Virus record (IMG/VR): IMGVR_UViG_3300028399_000030
Location: 1 to 22,734 of that record
Length of the DNA: 22,734 bases
Strand: one strand, 5' to 3'
Source of the DNA: a virus
The position numbers were made by a program, and so were the translations under genes. Positions within the stretch are counted from its first letter, which is position 1; every line of letters begins with the position of its first letter. Under the pieces are notes generated by a model that saw only the letters and a program-made list of their open reading frames with translations, had not been told where the DNA came from and made no database searches. Shown here piece by piece: positions 6,475 through 14,631 of the stretch.

Positions 6475-8363
6475 TGGCGCTCATCCAGGCGCCCATGCAG
6501 ATCGACGTGGTCGCCCCGTCGGGGCGGCTGCTTGTCGCCATGCGCATCGCCGTACGCCAGCGCGGACAGGTCAGCGCGCCGATTGCCATCAAGGTCGTGT
6601 CCGGGTTCGGACAGGTCCGTGCGCCGATGACGATTGCGGTGCGCGCCGCGGCGCGGGTAAGCGTGGGGCTTCGCGTGACGGTGCAGGATAGCACGTGGAG
6701 CGACCGCAGCCGCTGGCGGCTCGCGGCGGAGATCGGGGGGCAGGACGTGAGCGCGCTGCTGACCGGAACGGCAACGGTGGAGGCGGAGGAGGGCGTCGCC
6801 CGCATCGCCGAGCTCTCGCTGCTGCCGGACGCGCTCACGGTGCTGGGCCCGCCCGACACCTGGCCAGGCAAACCCGTGCTGTTGGATGTCGTCTTCGTGG
6901 ACGCGGCAGGCACGCAGCGCAGGCGCGAGCGCCTCTTCACGGGGGTCGTGGACACGCCTGCCTACGATCCGCGCACGCGCACGTGCAGCGTACGCTGCAC
7001 GGACGAGCTCCAGCAGCACATCGAGCGCCTCGACCGGGCTGGCATTGCCGCCATCCTGCCGGGCTCATACTGGTCGGACCGCGTTTTCGATGCCGGTGCC
7101 GAGCCGTGGGCGCACTTCGAGGACCGCCTCAGCACGCTGGCCGCCTCCTACGACCTCGACCGCTTCGGTGCAGGAAGGCTCGCCCCATGGGACGTCGCGG
7201 GCACGGCGCCGGACTGGTCCTGGGGGCCGTCGCAGGTGCTGGACCGCTCGGTGCGCATCGAGCTGGCCCACCGGCGCGCCATCACCACGACGGTGCGCCT
7301 CACCGTCGAGTATCGCTACCGGCGCCGCCGTCAACGCGAGCGCCGCTACGTCTGGAAGCATCCGTGGACCTTCTGCGACTACCTCAAGAAAGGCTCCACG
7401 CTGCCGGACAAGGACACCATCCGTAGCGCCGCAGCCGGCACCGGCTGGGCCCTCAAGAGCGAGCCGAGCTACGACCTCCTGCCGCCGAGCGGCTGGATCA
7501 GGTGCTCCGGCGCGGGGCTGCGCGCCTGGGTGATCCGCGAGGACCTACGTCAGAAGCTCGCCGTCGGCGCCACCTTCGAGCTTGCCGCGCGCTTCGTGCA
7601 GACGGTGACCGAGCGCTACCGCATCGAGGTGCGGGCCCCGGAAGCGGTCTCGCGCTATGGGGAGCAGCTCGTCGAGGAGACCTGGGGCATGGAAGAGCTC
7701 GCCGGCGACGAGTGGCGCTTCGAGGCGGGCTACGAGCCGCCCCCGGCCGGCGCCGTGCGTGACGGCAACGGCGACTGGATCGCCGACGACTACGACGATC
7801 CGGCCCGCGTCGACGCCATCGAGACGCTCATCGCCCGCGCCCGGCGCAGGATCCTCGCCTCGCTCCGGGCGACGCGGGTCTACGGCGAGGTGCCGATCGA
7901 GCCTGGGGTGGAGCGCCACCACGTCGCCCGAATCCAGGCGCTTGGCATCGATGCCACGGGCAAGGTCGCGCGCGTCCGGCACACGCTCGACATCGACGCG
8001 GGCCGCGCGACCACGGGGGTCGAAGTGGCGCTCTTCGTCGCCGACCCCGCCGGCGTCACGGACGACCTGGTGTCGGCGCCCGCTCGCCCCGACACGCTGA
8101 GCCCCGGCCCGGCCGACACCGTCATCGGGCTGCCCACGCACCTCGGCGGGCTCGCGGACTCGCCGCCCGAGGACCCGAACTGGGACGGTTACATCGGCAA
8201 CAGCACCACCTTCTGGCCCGGCGCGCCCGTCTACGACGAGCGCTTCGTGGTGAAGACGCCGGGATCCGGCGCCGACGGCGATCCCGCCGAGTTCGAGGCC
8301 GCCGGCGGCGGCTGGATTCCGCACCGGGTGCGCGTGCCCGTGGACGCGCTGACCATCGCATGA
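6474..8363 (+). CDS. Tail hub / tail-tip protein with N-terminal short repeats
   Basis: A 629-residue protein. Residues 6-73 are four to five imperfect repeats of 14-16 residues with the pattern (A/P)-M-x-I-x-V. Then comes a beta-rich domain (about 80-200) with VSALLTGTATVEAEEGVARI and LFTGVVDTPAYDPRTRTCSVRCTD, which resembles the entry domain of tail hub proteins (gp27/Mu gp44-like folds, where a field is defined and a differential change is reported). A central domain has an Arg-rich strand (EYRYRRRRQRERRYVW), and the C-terminal half looks like further beta domains. By order it should form the tail-tip hub. The next gene follows after 8 nt. Confidence 0.6.
   Translation: MALIQAPMQIDVVAPSGRLLVAMRIAVRQRGQVSAPIAIKVVSGFGQVRAPMTIAVRAAARVSVGLRVTVQDSTWSDRSRWRLAAEIGGQDVSALLTGTATVEAEEGVARIAELSLLPDALTVLGPPDTWPGKPVLLDVVFVDAAGTQRRRERLFTGVVDTPAYDPRTRTCSVRCTDELQQHIERLDRAGIAAILPGSYWSDRVFDAGAEPWAHFEDRLSTLAASYDLDRFGAGRLAPWDVAGTAPDWSWGPSQVLDRSVRIELAHRRAITTTVRLTVEYRYRRRRQRERRYVWKHPWTFCDYLKKGSTLPDKDTIRSAAAGTGWALKSEPSYDLLPPSGWIRCSGAGLRAWVIREDLRQKLAVGATFELAARFVQTVTERYRIEVRAPEAVSRYGEQLVEETWGMEELAGDEWRFEAGYEPPPAGAVRDGNGDWIADDYDDPARVDAIETLIARARRRILASLRATRVYGEVPIEPGVERHHVARIQALGIDATGKVARVRHTLDIDAGRATTGVEVALFVADPAGVTDDLVSAPARPDTLSPGPADTVIGLPTHLGGLADSPPEDPNWDGYIGNSTTFWPGAPVYDERFVVKTPGSGADGDPAEFEAAGGGWIPHRVRVPVDALTIA
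6489..6692 (+). repeat. Imperfect ~14-residue repeats at N-terminus of the hub protein
   Basis: The encoded units begin APMQIDVV, AMRIAVRQ, PIAIKVVS, PMTIAVRA and GLRVTVQD, with lengths 16, 14, 15, 14 and a final partial. The repeat is visible in protein, and only weakly in DNA, so it is an old or diverged array. Confidence 0.6.
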
Positions 8364-8371
8364 GGTAGGCC

Positions 8372-8788
8372 ATGCCGCTCACCTTCCAGTTCTACGAGGA
8401 CAGCAACCTCACCAACCCGGTCGGCACGCTCTCGTTCACCTTCGAGAGCGACGGGTCCACGGGCGCGATCGACACCGTGGTCTACTTCGGCTCAACGGAC
8501 GGCACCAAGACGCTCCAGGCGGTGAGCAACCCGGGCGTGGATCCCATCCAGGTCTCGGTGTCGGACAGCGCGCCCGGAAGCGGCCAGGAAGCGACCGCGG
8601 TCAAGCTCGCCACGACCCAGGCCGGCCTCGACACCGCCACGCCTGGCGCCGCGTTGAGCCTCGGCGCCAGCATCAGCGGCGGTGTGGCCAACGCCGTGGC
8701 GATCTGGATTCGGGTCGAGCCCACGACGCTCGCGGTGGGGACGAGCAACGAGCTCACGCTCACCACGAACGACGTGCAGGAGGTGTGA
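8372..8788 (+). CDS. Small beta-rich virion protein, unknown
   Basis: A 138-residue protein with a GAGGTAGG ribosome site just before the ATG. It is rich in Thr, Ser, Gly and Val and low in charge, with alternating strand patterns such as TLSFTFESDGSTGAIDTVVYFGS and a C-terminal AIWIRVEPTTLAVG...NELTLTTNDV. This matches an Ig-like or jelly-roll virion protein that would coat the tail tip or join fibres. It ends with an overlap into the next gene. I do not recognise a named family. Confidence 0.65.
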   Translation: MPLTFQFYEDSNLTNPVGTLSFTFESDGSTGAIDTVVYFGSTDGTKTLQAVSNPGVDPIQVSVSDSAPGSGQEATAVKLATTQAGLDTATPGAALSLGASISGGVANAVAIWIRVEPTTLAVGTSNELTLTTNDVQEV

Positions 8789-9123
8789 TGGCGGACGTGC
8801 TCGACAAGGCGGCGGTCAAGGCTCTGCGCGAGCTCGTCCGGCAGGAGGCGAAGCCGTCCGGCCCGCTACCGCCCGCACCTTCGCGGGCGGTCCCGGCGCA
8901 GACGGGTGTCGCCCGTCCCGCAGGCCTCAGGCAGGACGACGGCGGCGGTGGTGGCGGCATCGCCTCGCCGCTCTCCGAGGTGCCTGGCTCGCGCGTCTAC
9001 TACGCGCCGCAGAACGTGACGACCACTGACGGGGCGATCATCTTCCGCATCGAGGCGCTCAAGGAGATCCAGTTCGAGGACGCCAACGGCGAGACGATCA
9101 CGGTGCAGTTCCAGTCGTCATGA
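8788..9123 (+). CDS. Small phage structural protein, linker plus beta domain
   Basis: A 111-residue protein whose ATG lies 4 nt after a GGAGG site at 8779-8783; the GTG three bases upstream is too close to the site to be the start. Residues 1-25 form a helix (DKAAVKALRELVRQEAK), 25-58 a Pro/Gly-rich linker ending in a run of six glycines, and 60-111 a beta segment (GSRVYYAPQNVTTTDGAII...ETITVQFQSS). The arrangement suggests a tether or fibre-attachment protein of the tail tip. It ends in an ATGA overlap with the fibre-like gene. No family recognised. Confidence 0.6.
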   Translation: MADVLDKAAVKALRELVRQEAKPSGPLPPAPSRAVPAQTGVARPAGLRQDDGGGGGGIASPLSEVPGSRVYYAPQNVTTTDGAIIFRIEALKEIQFEDANGETITVQFQSS

Positions 9124-10997
9124 TCCCCATCAAGGTGCCCAACCTGGAGCTCTCGAGCGGCAAGCTGCCGGCGGCCTACCGCATCGATCCCGTCATGCTC
9201 GGGAATCCTTGGCATGGCCTGATCCGCCTCGGCGGATACGGCAATGACCAGCTCGAGACCAACGCGGGGCCGGTCGTGCCCTGCGATTATTCGAGCGCAT
9301 CTCTGTGGCCTGTGCAGCATTGCTATCTGTGGCGTCCTGGTCATGCACCGGGTGCGCCTGCGTGGATCGCCACTCCCAATCCTGATCCATCGACAGGCTA
9401 CGAGTACACCGACTATCTGCTTCACCCCTTCTATGTCAACAAAGGCTATCCCTCTTTTCCTCAGTTCATCTATCCGGAGCGAGCTGATTTCTCTGGGACA
9501 GAGGGATGCCACGGCAATTACATCGGTGAAGGGTGGCTCGCACATGGCTCCGACGGCCTCAACTGGTTCGTTGAGGCCCCAATCGTCAGTGGTTTCGCGC
9601 GTTACGATCCTGCCACAGATGAAGTGGCATTCGAAATTCGCGCACGTCCCTGGGGCGTCATTGCGCGCAATGAGCCAGCGCCTGTCGTATTGACCGGCAA
9701 CGCGCCTGCTGGGCAGGCCGGAAGTGCCGTACGTTTCGATGCCTATCCAGGGTATTTCGACGAGACGGCCGTGCATGATCTGGCAGTCGTAGCAGTTTCA
9801 CCTGATGGCACTCGCGTGCTCTTTGGGCTAGAGCTGAATCCGAGCGGGCAGGTCAAGACGCCGATGCGCGGTTATTTGGGGCTGTGGGAGGTCACGCTCA
9901 ATCTCGATGGTGCTGGCTCAACAATGACAGTCACGCTCACGAAGGACCGTGACGGCGCGTTGGGTTCTGTGAGCAAGACTGAAACGTTGACCATCTATGA
10001 GCGCAGAACACAGCTCAATGTGAACGAATATATCGATGCAAGTGGAAACAGGCATGTACAGTGGACAGGGTTGTCCTGGGTGGACGACACATCCACAACT
10101 CCTGAAGCAAGATACGAAGACAGGTTAGAGTCGTACAACCTGAACGGCCACGTGATCAGTGCTTACTTTGACCAATCCAACACGCTCAACTTGGTCTATG
10201 TCGATGCGACCTATACGCGCTCGGAGTCAGGGACGGAGAGCGCCAGCGCAGGTGGGGAATACGTCGAGGATCCCAGCGGGAATTGCATCTCAGACGATCG
10301 GTGGGCCTCGGCTGAGATCAGCAAAACGGGTAGTGCATCAGTGACCCTCACGATCCGAGACGATGCGGGGCAGTCCGTCTCGGTTTCGTACTCGCACTCC
10401 TTGTCTGCGAGCTACAGACACGACTGGGGATACAGTGGGTGCGGGGCCTATTACGACAACAAGACGCTCGACCAATCGGGCTCGATTTCGATGCCATGGG
10501 GGTCGTGGAATGACGCGATAACCAGTGACCCTGGCGGCGCCACCGCGGATGTCAAAGGGCTGGGTGACCTCGTGCTTTTCGGGTTTTATGAAAGTCCACC
10601 GAGTCCGTTCGCATACTTTCGGGGAAGGCTTGCTTTCGTTAACGAGGCTAATACGGCCTATGCCGTGGTGGCTGCCATTAACAATGAGTTGTGGGGGCAC
10701 ATCGCTGTGCGTGGATATCTCGACACTGCAACAAACGAGGAGGAGATAGTGGCTTGGGGTGATGACCCAGCCAATGTCCACGTTGGTCCGCTTTTCTCAC
10801 GATTTGGTGGAGTCGGAGGTGGATCGCTATCTTGGCCGAATTATCAGCCAAACCGTATTGCGACGCGTGCCCCGCTATGGCTCGAGCTGTATAACAGGGT
10901 GGGCGCTACGACAAATGCAACGTGTTGGCTCGCTTTCAACCCAGCGACTGGTCAGATTGGAACCGGCAATGATTTCAGGGGCGTGATTTGGCTGTAG
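9120..10997 (+). CDS. Probable tail fibre / receptor-binding protein (mosaic)
   Basis: A 625-residue protein starting at an ATG that overlaps the preceding stop. The first ~45 residues are encoded in GC-rich DNA like the neighbours, then composition drops sharply from about base 9250 to the end, with many A/T third positions. The protein is rich in Tyr, Trp, Asn, Ser and Thr, low in Lys, and beta-rich throughout, as expected for a secreted or surface-exposed adhesin. A central segment has short strands such as SGTESASAGGEYVEDPSGNC and SVSVSYSHSLSASYRHDW. No catalytic motif is evident. The composition step inside the gene suggests that a conserved N-terminal anchor was joined to a swapped host-range domain. 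Confidence 0.65.
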   Translation: MIPIKVPNLELSSGKLPAAYRIDPVMLGNPWHGLIRLGGYGNDQLETNAGPVVPCDYSSASLWPVQHCYLWRPGHAPGAPAWIATPNPDPSTGYEYTDYLLHPFYVNKGYPSFPQFIYPERADFSGTEGCHGNYIGEGWLAHGSDGLNWFVEAPIVSGFARYDPATDEVAFEIRARPWGVIARNEPAPVVLTGNAPAGQAGSAVRFDAYPGYFDETAVHDLAVVAVSPDGTRVLFGLELNPSGQVKTPMRGYLGLWEVTLNLDGAGSTMTVTLTKDRDGALGSVSKTETLTIYERRTQLNVNEYIDASGNRHVQWTGLSWVDDTSTTPEARYEDRLESYNLNGHVISAYFDQSNTLNLVYVDATYTRSESGTESASAGGEYVEDPSGNCISDDRWASAEISKTGSASVTLTIRDDAGQSVSVSYSHSLSASYRHDWGYSGCGAYYDNKTLDQSGSISMPWGSWNDAITSDPGGATADVKGLGDLVLFGFYESPPSPFAYFRGRLAFVNEANTAYAVVAAINNELWGHIAVRGYLDTATNEEEIVAWGDDPANVHVGPLFSRFGGVGGGSLSWPNYQPNRIATRAPLWLELYNRVGATTNATCWLAFNPATGQIGTGNDFRGVIWL

Positions 10998-11008
10998 AGG
11001 GAGGGGGA

Positions 11009-11905
11009 ATGCTCGCCAACTGGGTCAAGCAAGGGACAAGCACCACAGGAACGGGCGCCATCACGCTCGATGGCACGCCGCCGGCAGGGTACGTCGCGTT
11101 CAAGGATGTATTCGTTGATGGAGAGGTTGTTCTCTACGTCATAGAAGACGGAAATAATAGGGAACTGGGAATTGGAAAGCTAACCTCGGGGGCTAACTGG
11201 ACACTTACGCGCGGCTTTGTTTTCGAGACACTATCTGGGGGTACATATACGAGAGCAAGCGGCTTAACATCTGCTAGCCCCCTTTCGCTAAGCGGGAACG
11301 CTGTTGTAACCGTTGATGCGGCGACGCACTCTCTCGGGACATTTTTTAGGACGTTCAACGCGGGAGCGACGGTTCCAGGGATCCTTCCAGCCAATACCGT
11401 AGTAGACACGACATACGGGCTAACTGAACAGTTCTCCGCAACTGACGCGCTGGTTGCGTGGCCCGCTAGATTCAATCACTTCACTACAGTTAGCAAGGCA
11501 TATGTAGAGGTTACAACAGCTGCTGGGACTAAGATGCGGATTGGCATATACACGGACGGTGGGGGAGCTTCCTTTAGGCCCGGCAAGCTCTTAGCTGAAA
11601 CGGGTGATATTGATACGTCAACCACAGGTGTGAAGTCAGCAACCTTGAGTGCCACGGTTTTCTTGCGCCCTGGATGGTATTGGTTGGGCTTTATCGCTGA
11701 TGGGGACCCGACCCTTAGGACGTTCAGTGGTACGACCGGTGACGGGTGCGAGTTTCGTGGCACAACTGGCGTATACGGCCAAAACATACATAGAGGTGCG
11801 TATACAACTGGATGGACATCTATGCCGCCTGACGGGGCCTCCCTATCTGGATGGGGCGGCGAGAGCGCTGTCAAAGAAATTCCTGCTATCTGGTTAGTGC
11901 CATGA
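11009..11905 (+). CDS. Tail fibre protein with conserved phage N-terminal domain
   Basis: A 298-residue protein. The ATG at 11009 follows a strong GGAGGGGG site; a TTG at 10988 inside the upstream gene is less likely. Residues 1-100 (LANWVKQGTSTTGTGAI, then GYVAFKDVFVDGEVVLYVIE, DGNNRELGIGKL, ETLSGGTYTRAS and SLSGNAVVTVDA) match a widespread N-terminal domain of phage tail fibres. Residues 130-298 look like a beta-sandwich (KMRIGIYTDGGGASFRPGKLL, WYWLGFIADGDPT), probably carbohydrate-binding. The whole gene has lower GC than the structural genes around it. It overlaps the next gene by ATGA. Confidence 0.75.
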   Translation: MLANWVKQGTSTTGTGAITLDGTPPAGYVAFKDVFVDGEVVLYVIEDGNNRELGIGKLTSGANWTLTRGFVFETLSGGTYTRASGLTSASPLSLSGNAVVTVDAATHSLGTFFRTFNAGATVPGILPANTVVDTTYGLTEQFSATDALVAWPARFNHFTTVSKAYVEVTTAAGTKMRIGIYTDGGGASFRPGKLLAETGDIDTSTTGVKSATLSATVFLRPGWYWLGFIADGDPTLRTFSGTTGDGCEFRGTTGVYGQNIHRGAYTTGWTSMPPDGASLSGWGGESAVKEIPAIWLVP

Positions 11906-12417
11906 TTACCTATACAGAGAAAGGATACTGGCTTCATGAAGAGATCAGGCGCCAAGGCCACTGGCTCGAACAGCGCGACGGCGTGTGGGTCAGCAGCGAC
12001 GACGCGGCCGTGCAGGCCATCATCGACGCCTTCGACCCGCTCCCGCACGCCCAGCGCGAGGCGAGCGAGCGCGTGGACGAGGCGGCTGGCAAGGCGCGCG
12101 CCCGCTACATCACCTGGAAGCCTGGGCAGGAAGCGGTCTACCAGCTCAAGCGCGAGCAAGCGCAGGCCTACAAGGCTGCCGGCTACCCGGCGGACGCCTC
12201 GCCCTGGCCGCTGATCGACGCGGAAGCGCAGGCCCGCGGCATCAGCGCGCAGCAGATCGCAGACGAGATCCTCGCGATCGCCGCTGCCTGGGTGCAGAAG
12301 GCGGCGCAGATCGAGGCGATCCGCATGAAGGCCAAGGCCGACATCAAGGCCGCGACCGACTGGCAGGCCTGCCTCGCCATCGCTGAGCAGGCCGAGCGCG
12401 ATCTGGAGGCGGTATGA
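11902..12417 (+). CDS. Tail fibre assembly / accessory protein
   Basis: A 171-residue protein directly after the fibre gene (ATGA overlap). The N-terminus (MITYTEKGYWLHEEIRRQG) is in the low-GC DNA, and normal high GC resumes about base 11940. The C-terminal half is helical, with KARARYITWKPGQEAVYQLKR, AAGYPADASPWPLIDAEA and TDWQACLAIAEQAERDLEAV, a pattern found in phage tail fibre assembly and DUF4376-like accessory proteins (a regular chain ending in a helical bundle). Such proteins either help trimerise fibres or form a small helical tip. The family is recognised only approximately. Confidence 0.6.
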   Translation: MITYTEKGYWLHEEIRRQGHWLEQRDGVWVSSDDAAVQAIIDAFDPLPHAQREASERVDEAAGKARARYITWKPGQEAVYQLKREQAQAYKAAGYPADASPWPLIDAEAQARGISAQQIADEILAIAAAWVQKAAQIEAIRMKAKADIKAATDWQACLAIAEQAERDLEAV

Positions 12418-13307
12418 GCCTGGGGGCGCGTACGCTCGGCACTGGCACGCTCGGGGTGCCGGAGCAGGCCGGTGGCGGAGGCGTGACCGTCACCTCCGAT
12501 GCCGTGATGACCGTCGAGTGGGCGGCTCGAGTGGCGGCGGACGGCGAGGCCTCGGCCGAGTGGACCGCTGCTGTGCGGGCGGACGCCGGCGCACCCCTGG
12601 AGTGGACGGCCCGCGTGGTGCGCGATGCGGGTCTGCCGGCCGAGTGGACAGCGCGGGTGCGGCGGGATGCCGTGCTGCCGGTGGAGTGGCTCGGCACGAC
12701 CGTCGTCCAGGCGGACGCTGCGCTCCCCGTGGAGTGGACCCTGCGGCTGCTCGCCGATGGGGCCATGCCCGTAGATGGCACCGCGGCCGTGCGGGCCGAT
12801 GCGGGCGGGCCCGTCGAGTGGCTGAGCCGCATCCTGCGTGACGGCGCGCTGCCGGTCGAGGCCACCGCGCGGGTCGTGACGGATGGCGCGCTCCCCGTCG
12901 AGTGGACGGGAGGCGTGCTCGTGCAGGCGGACGCGCAGCTCCCCATCGAGTGGACGCGGGCGGTGCAGGCCGGCGCGCCGCTGCCCATCGAGCACCTGGT
13001 GATCGTCCCCGCGGACGCGCCGATTCCCACGGAGTGGACGGCGGGCGTCATCGCGGACGCCTCGGCCCCCGTCGAGTGGCTGCGGCGGGTCATCGGCGAG
13101 GCTGCATTGCCGGTGGACTGGCGTGGCGCGCTGCTGGTGCAGGCCGATGCCGTGATGCCGGTGGAGTGGACGGCTGCGGCACCGACGGCAAGGACGGTCT
13201 CGGGGACATGGACGCTCGCCGCGCGGGGGACGGTGTGGGTGATCGACGAGCGGGGCACGCTGTGGGCCCTGCCGGCGACTGGCATCTGGACAAAGGCTGG
13301 AGGGTGA
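12414..13307 (+). CDS. 16-repeat virion protein (DAxLPVEWxxxV repeats)
   Basis: A 297-residue protein starting with an ATGA overlap. After a 28-residue Gly-rich N-terminus, residues 29-258 are 16 uninterrupted units with the consensus D-A-x-x-P-V-E-W-x-x-x-V-x-x. Units are 14 residues long except the 5th, 10th and 15th, which are 16 and carry V-(V/L)-Q-A endings, giving a 72-residue super-period (4 x 14 + 16). The last 39 residues form a different beta motif (TWTLAARGTVWVIDERGTLW). The alternating hydrophobic pattern and position among fibre genes suggest a beta-solenoid or stalk. I do not recognise a named family. Function unknown. Confidence 0.7.
   Translation: MSLGARTLGTGTLGVPEQAGGGGVTVTSDAVMTVEWAARVAADGEASAEWTAAVRADAGAPLEWTARVVRDAGLPAEWTARVRRDAVLPVEWLGTTVVQADAALPVEWTLRLLADGAMPVDGTAAVRADAGGPVEWLSRILRDGALPVEATARVVTDGALPVEWTGGVLVQADAQLPIEWTRAVQAGAPLPIEHLVIVPADAPIPTEWTAGVIADASAPVEWLRRVIGEAALPVDWRGALLVQADAVMPVEWTAAAPTARTVSGTWTLAARGTVWVIDERGTLWALPATGIWTKAGG
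12498..13187 (+). repeat. 16 tandem protein repeats, 42/48 nt, in groups of five
   Basis: Thirteen 42-nt units and three 48-nt units run without gaps; the 48-nt units are numbers 5, 10 and 15. The nucleotide copies are diverged, so the array is visible chiefly through the repeated GAC/GAT-GCx...CCx-GTx-GAG-TGG codons. Units 7, 9 and 12 lack the Trp. Confidence 0.85.
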
Positions 13308-13311
13308 GACG

Positions 13312-14070
13312 ATGCCCGTGACCTCTGATGACATCGTGTGGTACGGCTCGGCCGTGATGCCCGAGGACGACACGGCCACGAACGTCGGGGGTGCGATCGA
13401 CACGACCAGGCGCGTGGTCTTCACGGACATGCAGGCGACCGGCACGGTCGGCGTCTACAGCTCGGACGCAGGCGACACCACGCAGACCGTGACGATCACG
13501 GGGCGTGACTCCACCGGCGTGGTGGTCACCGAGTCCCTCGCGCTCAACGGCACCACGAAGGTGATGGGGAGCCAGCAGTTCGAGCGCATCCTCAAGATCA
13601 CGCTGTCGGCGGCAGCCGCCGGCACCGTGACCGTTGAGGACAACCAGGCGACGCCGAACAAGGTCACGGACCTCGCGCCTGGCGAGATCGAGGTGCGCCG
13701 CATCTTCTACAACTCGGAGGCGGACGTGGCAGGCGGCGCGACGCGGAAGTACTACGAGAAGATCTTCTGCAAGAACACCAACACGGCAAGCGCGATGGTG
13801 AACGCGTCGATCCTCGAGCAGGCTGACCCGAGCGGCAAGATCGCCTTCGCGCTCGAGTCCGTCCTCAACGGGAGCGACACCAACGGAACGGGCAACAACC
13901 GGCAGGTCGCGCCGGCCGGCTACACCTTCGACAACACCACCAAGAGCGTGGCGGGTGGTAACCTGACGCCGGGAGATGCGCAGGGCGTCTGGCTCGAGCT
14001 GACGCTCAATCCTGGCGACGCCGCGCAGAACACCACCTACACGCTCCGCGCCAAGGGCTCCACGACGTGA
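13312..14070 (+). CDS. Beta-rich phage appendage protein, unknown
   Basis: A 252-residue protein with a GGAGGG site overlapping the previous stop. It is Thr/Val/Gly-rich with strand motifs in order: DDIVWYGSAVMPEDDTAT, RRVVFTDMQATGTVGVYSS, TQTVTITGRDSTGVVVTES, a TVTVEDN segment, and a C-terminal GVWLELTLNPGDAAQNT end resembling an Ig-like fold. Such proteins are common in the variable tail-tip region of siphoviruses, where they form decorations or fibre platforms. It ends in a GTGA overlap with the next gene. No specific family recognised. Confidence 0.6.
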   Translation: MPVTSDDIVWYGSAVMPEDDTATNVGGAIDTTRRVVFTDMQATGTVGVYSSDAGDTTQTVTITGRDSTGVVVTESLALNGTTKVMGSQQFERILKITLSAAAAGTVTVEDNQATPNKVTDLAPGEIEVRRIFYNSEADVAGGATRKYYEKIFCKNTNTASAMVNASILEQADPSGKIAFALESVLNGSDTNGTGNNRQVAPAGYTFDNTTKSVAGGNLTPGDAQGVWLELTLNPGDAAQNTTYTLRAKGSTT

Positions 14071-14390
14071 CGCTCCTCTACGACGAACGGACAGGGCGTC
14101 ACTACCTGCTCAAGCAGCCGCAGGACTCGCGGCTGTATGCGATGGACTTCGCGTCCCTGCTCGGCAGCGACACGATAGCCTCGGTGCAGTCGGTCACCGC
14201 GGAGGCTGAGGGCCGCGTCGGCGGTGCTGCATCGCTCACGGTCGGGGCTCCGACGGTCAACGGCACGAAGGTGGAGGTGAGGATCGACGGCGGAAGCCAC
14301 GGCGAGAACTACAAGGTCACGGTCGTCATCCAGACCACGGGCGGCGACACGCTCGAGGGCGACGGGTGGCTGTACGTGCGCGATCTCTAG
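14067..14390 (+). CDS. Fibre-tail adaptor-like Ig-domain protein
   Basis: A 107-residue protein starting at a GTG that overlaps the previous TGA. The order of motifs (MDFASLLGSDTIASVQSVTA, then GAPTVNGTKVEVRIDGGSHGENYKVTV, then TTGGDTLEGDGWLYVRD) matches the small Ig-like proteins that databases label fibre-tail adaptor. These carry W/D-x-x-x-L-G-x-D-T-I-A and a G-G-x-x-G-E-x-Y-x-V-T strand pair. They are thought to link tail fibres to the tail tip. The match is by eye. Confidence 0.6.
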   Translation: MTLLYDERTGRHYLLKQPQDSRLYAMDFASLLGSDTIASVQSVTAEAEGRVGGAASLTVGAPTVNGTKVEVRIDGGSHGENYKVTVVIQTTGGDTLEGDGWLYVRDL

Positions 14391-14412
14391 GGGGATGAAA
14401 GGGGAGAAGAGC

Positions 14413-14631
14413 GTGGGTGAGCACGACGTGTACGAGCGCCTGGCGACGCTGGAGAACGACAACAAGTGGCTCCGGCGCGAGGTCGAGACCATCAAGGGGT
14501 CGCTCGAGGAAATCAAGGACATCCTCCGCCGCTCCAACGGGCACCTGTCCTGGCGTGCCGTCGCCCAGCTCTCGACCGCCATCTCGGGGCTCGTCGTGCT
14601 CGTGACGTACCTGGTGCAGCGTCTGGGATGA
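14413..14631 (+). CDS. XhlA-like holin-associated membrane protein
   Basis: A 72-residue protein with an N-terminal coiled coil (VYERLATLENDNKWLRREVE, heptad-like to about residue 40) and one C-terminal membrane segment (about 51-69, AQLSTAISGLVVLVTYLV). This is the layout of the haemolysin XhlA family, which acts with a holin in lysis. I chose the GTG at 14413 because GGAG lies 6 nt upstream; an in-frame ATG at 14395 has its G-rich tract directly against the codon, which is too close. It is followed by an ATGA overlap with the endolysin, as expected for a lysis cassette. Confidence 0.7.
   Translation: MGEHDVYERLATLENDNKWLRREVETIKGSLEEIKDILRRSNGHLSWRAVAQLSTAISGLVVLVTYLVQRLG

Noticed and set aside
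12498-13187. CRISPR-like array
   Set aside because: The regular 42/48-nt period has no spacers, the units are translated in one open frame and the nucleotide copies diverge at third positions.
12183-13445. Minus-strand frame opposite the repeat protein
   Set aside because: It is repetitive only because the coding-strand repeats are; the coding-strand units keep P-V-E-W, which this frame does not explain.
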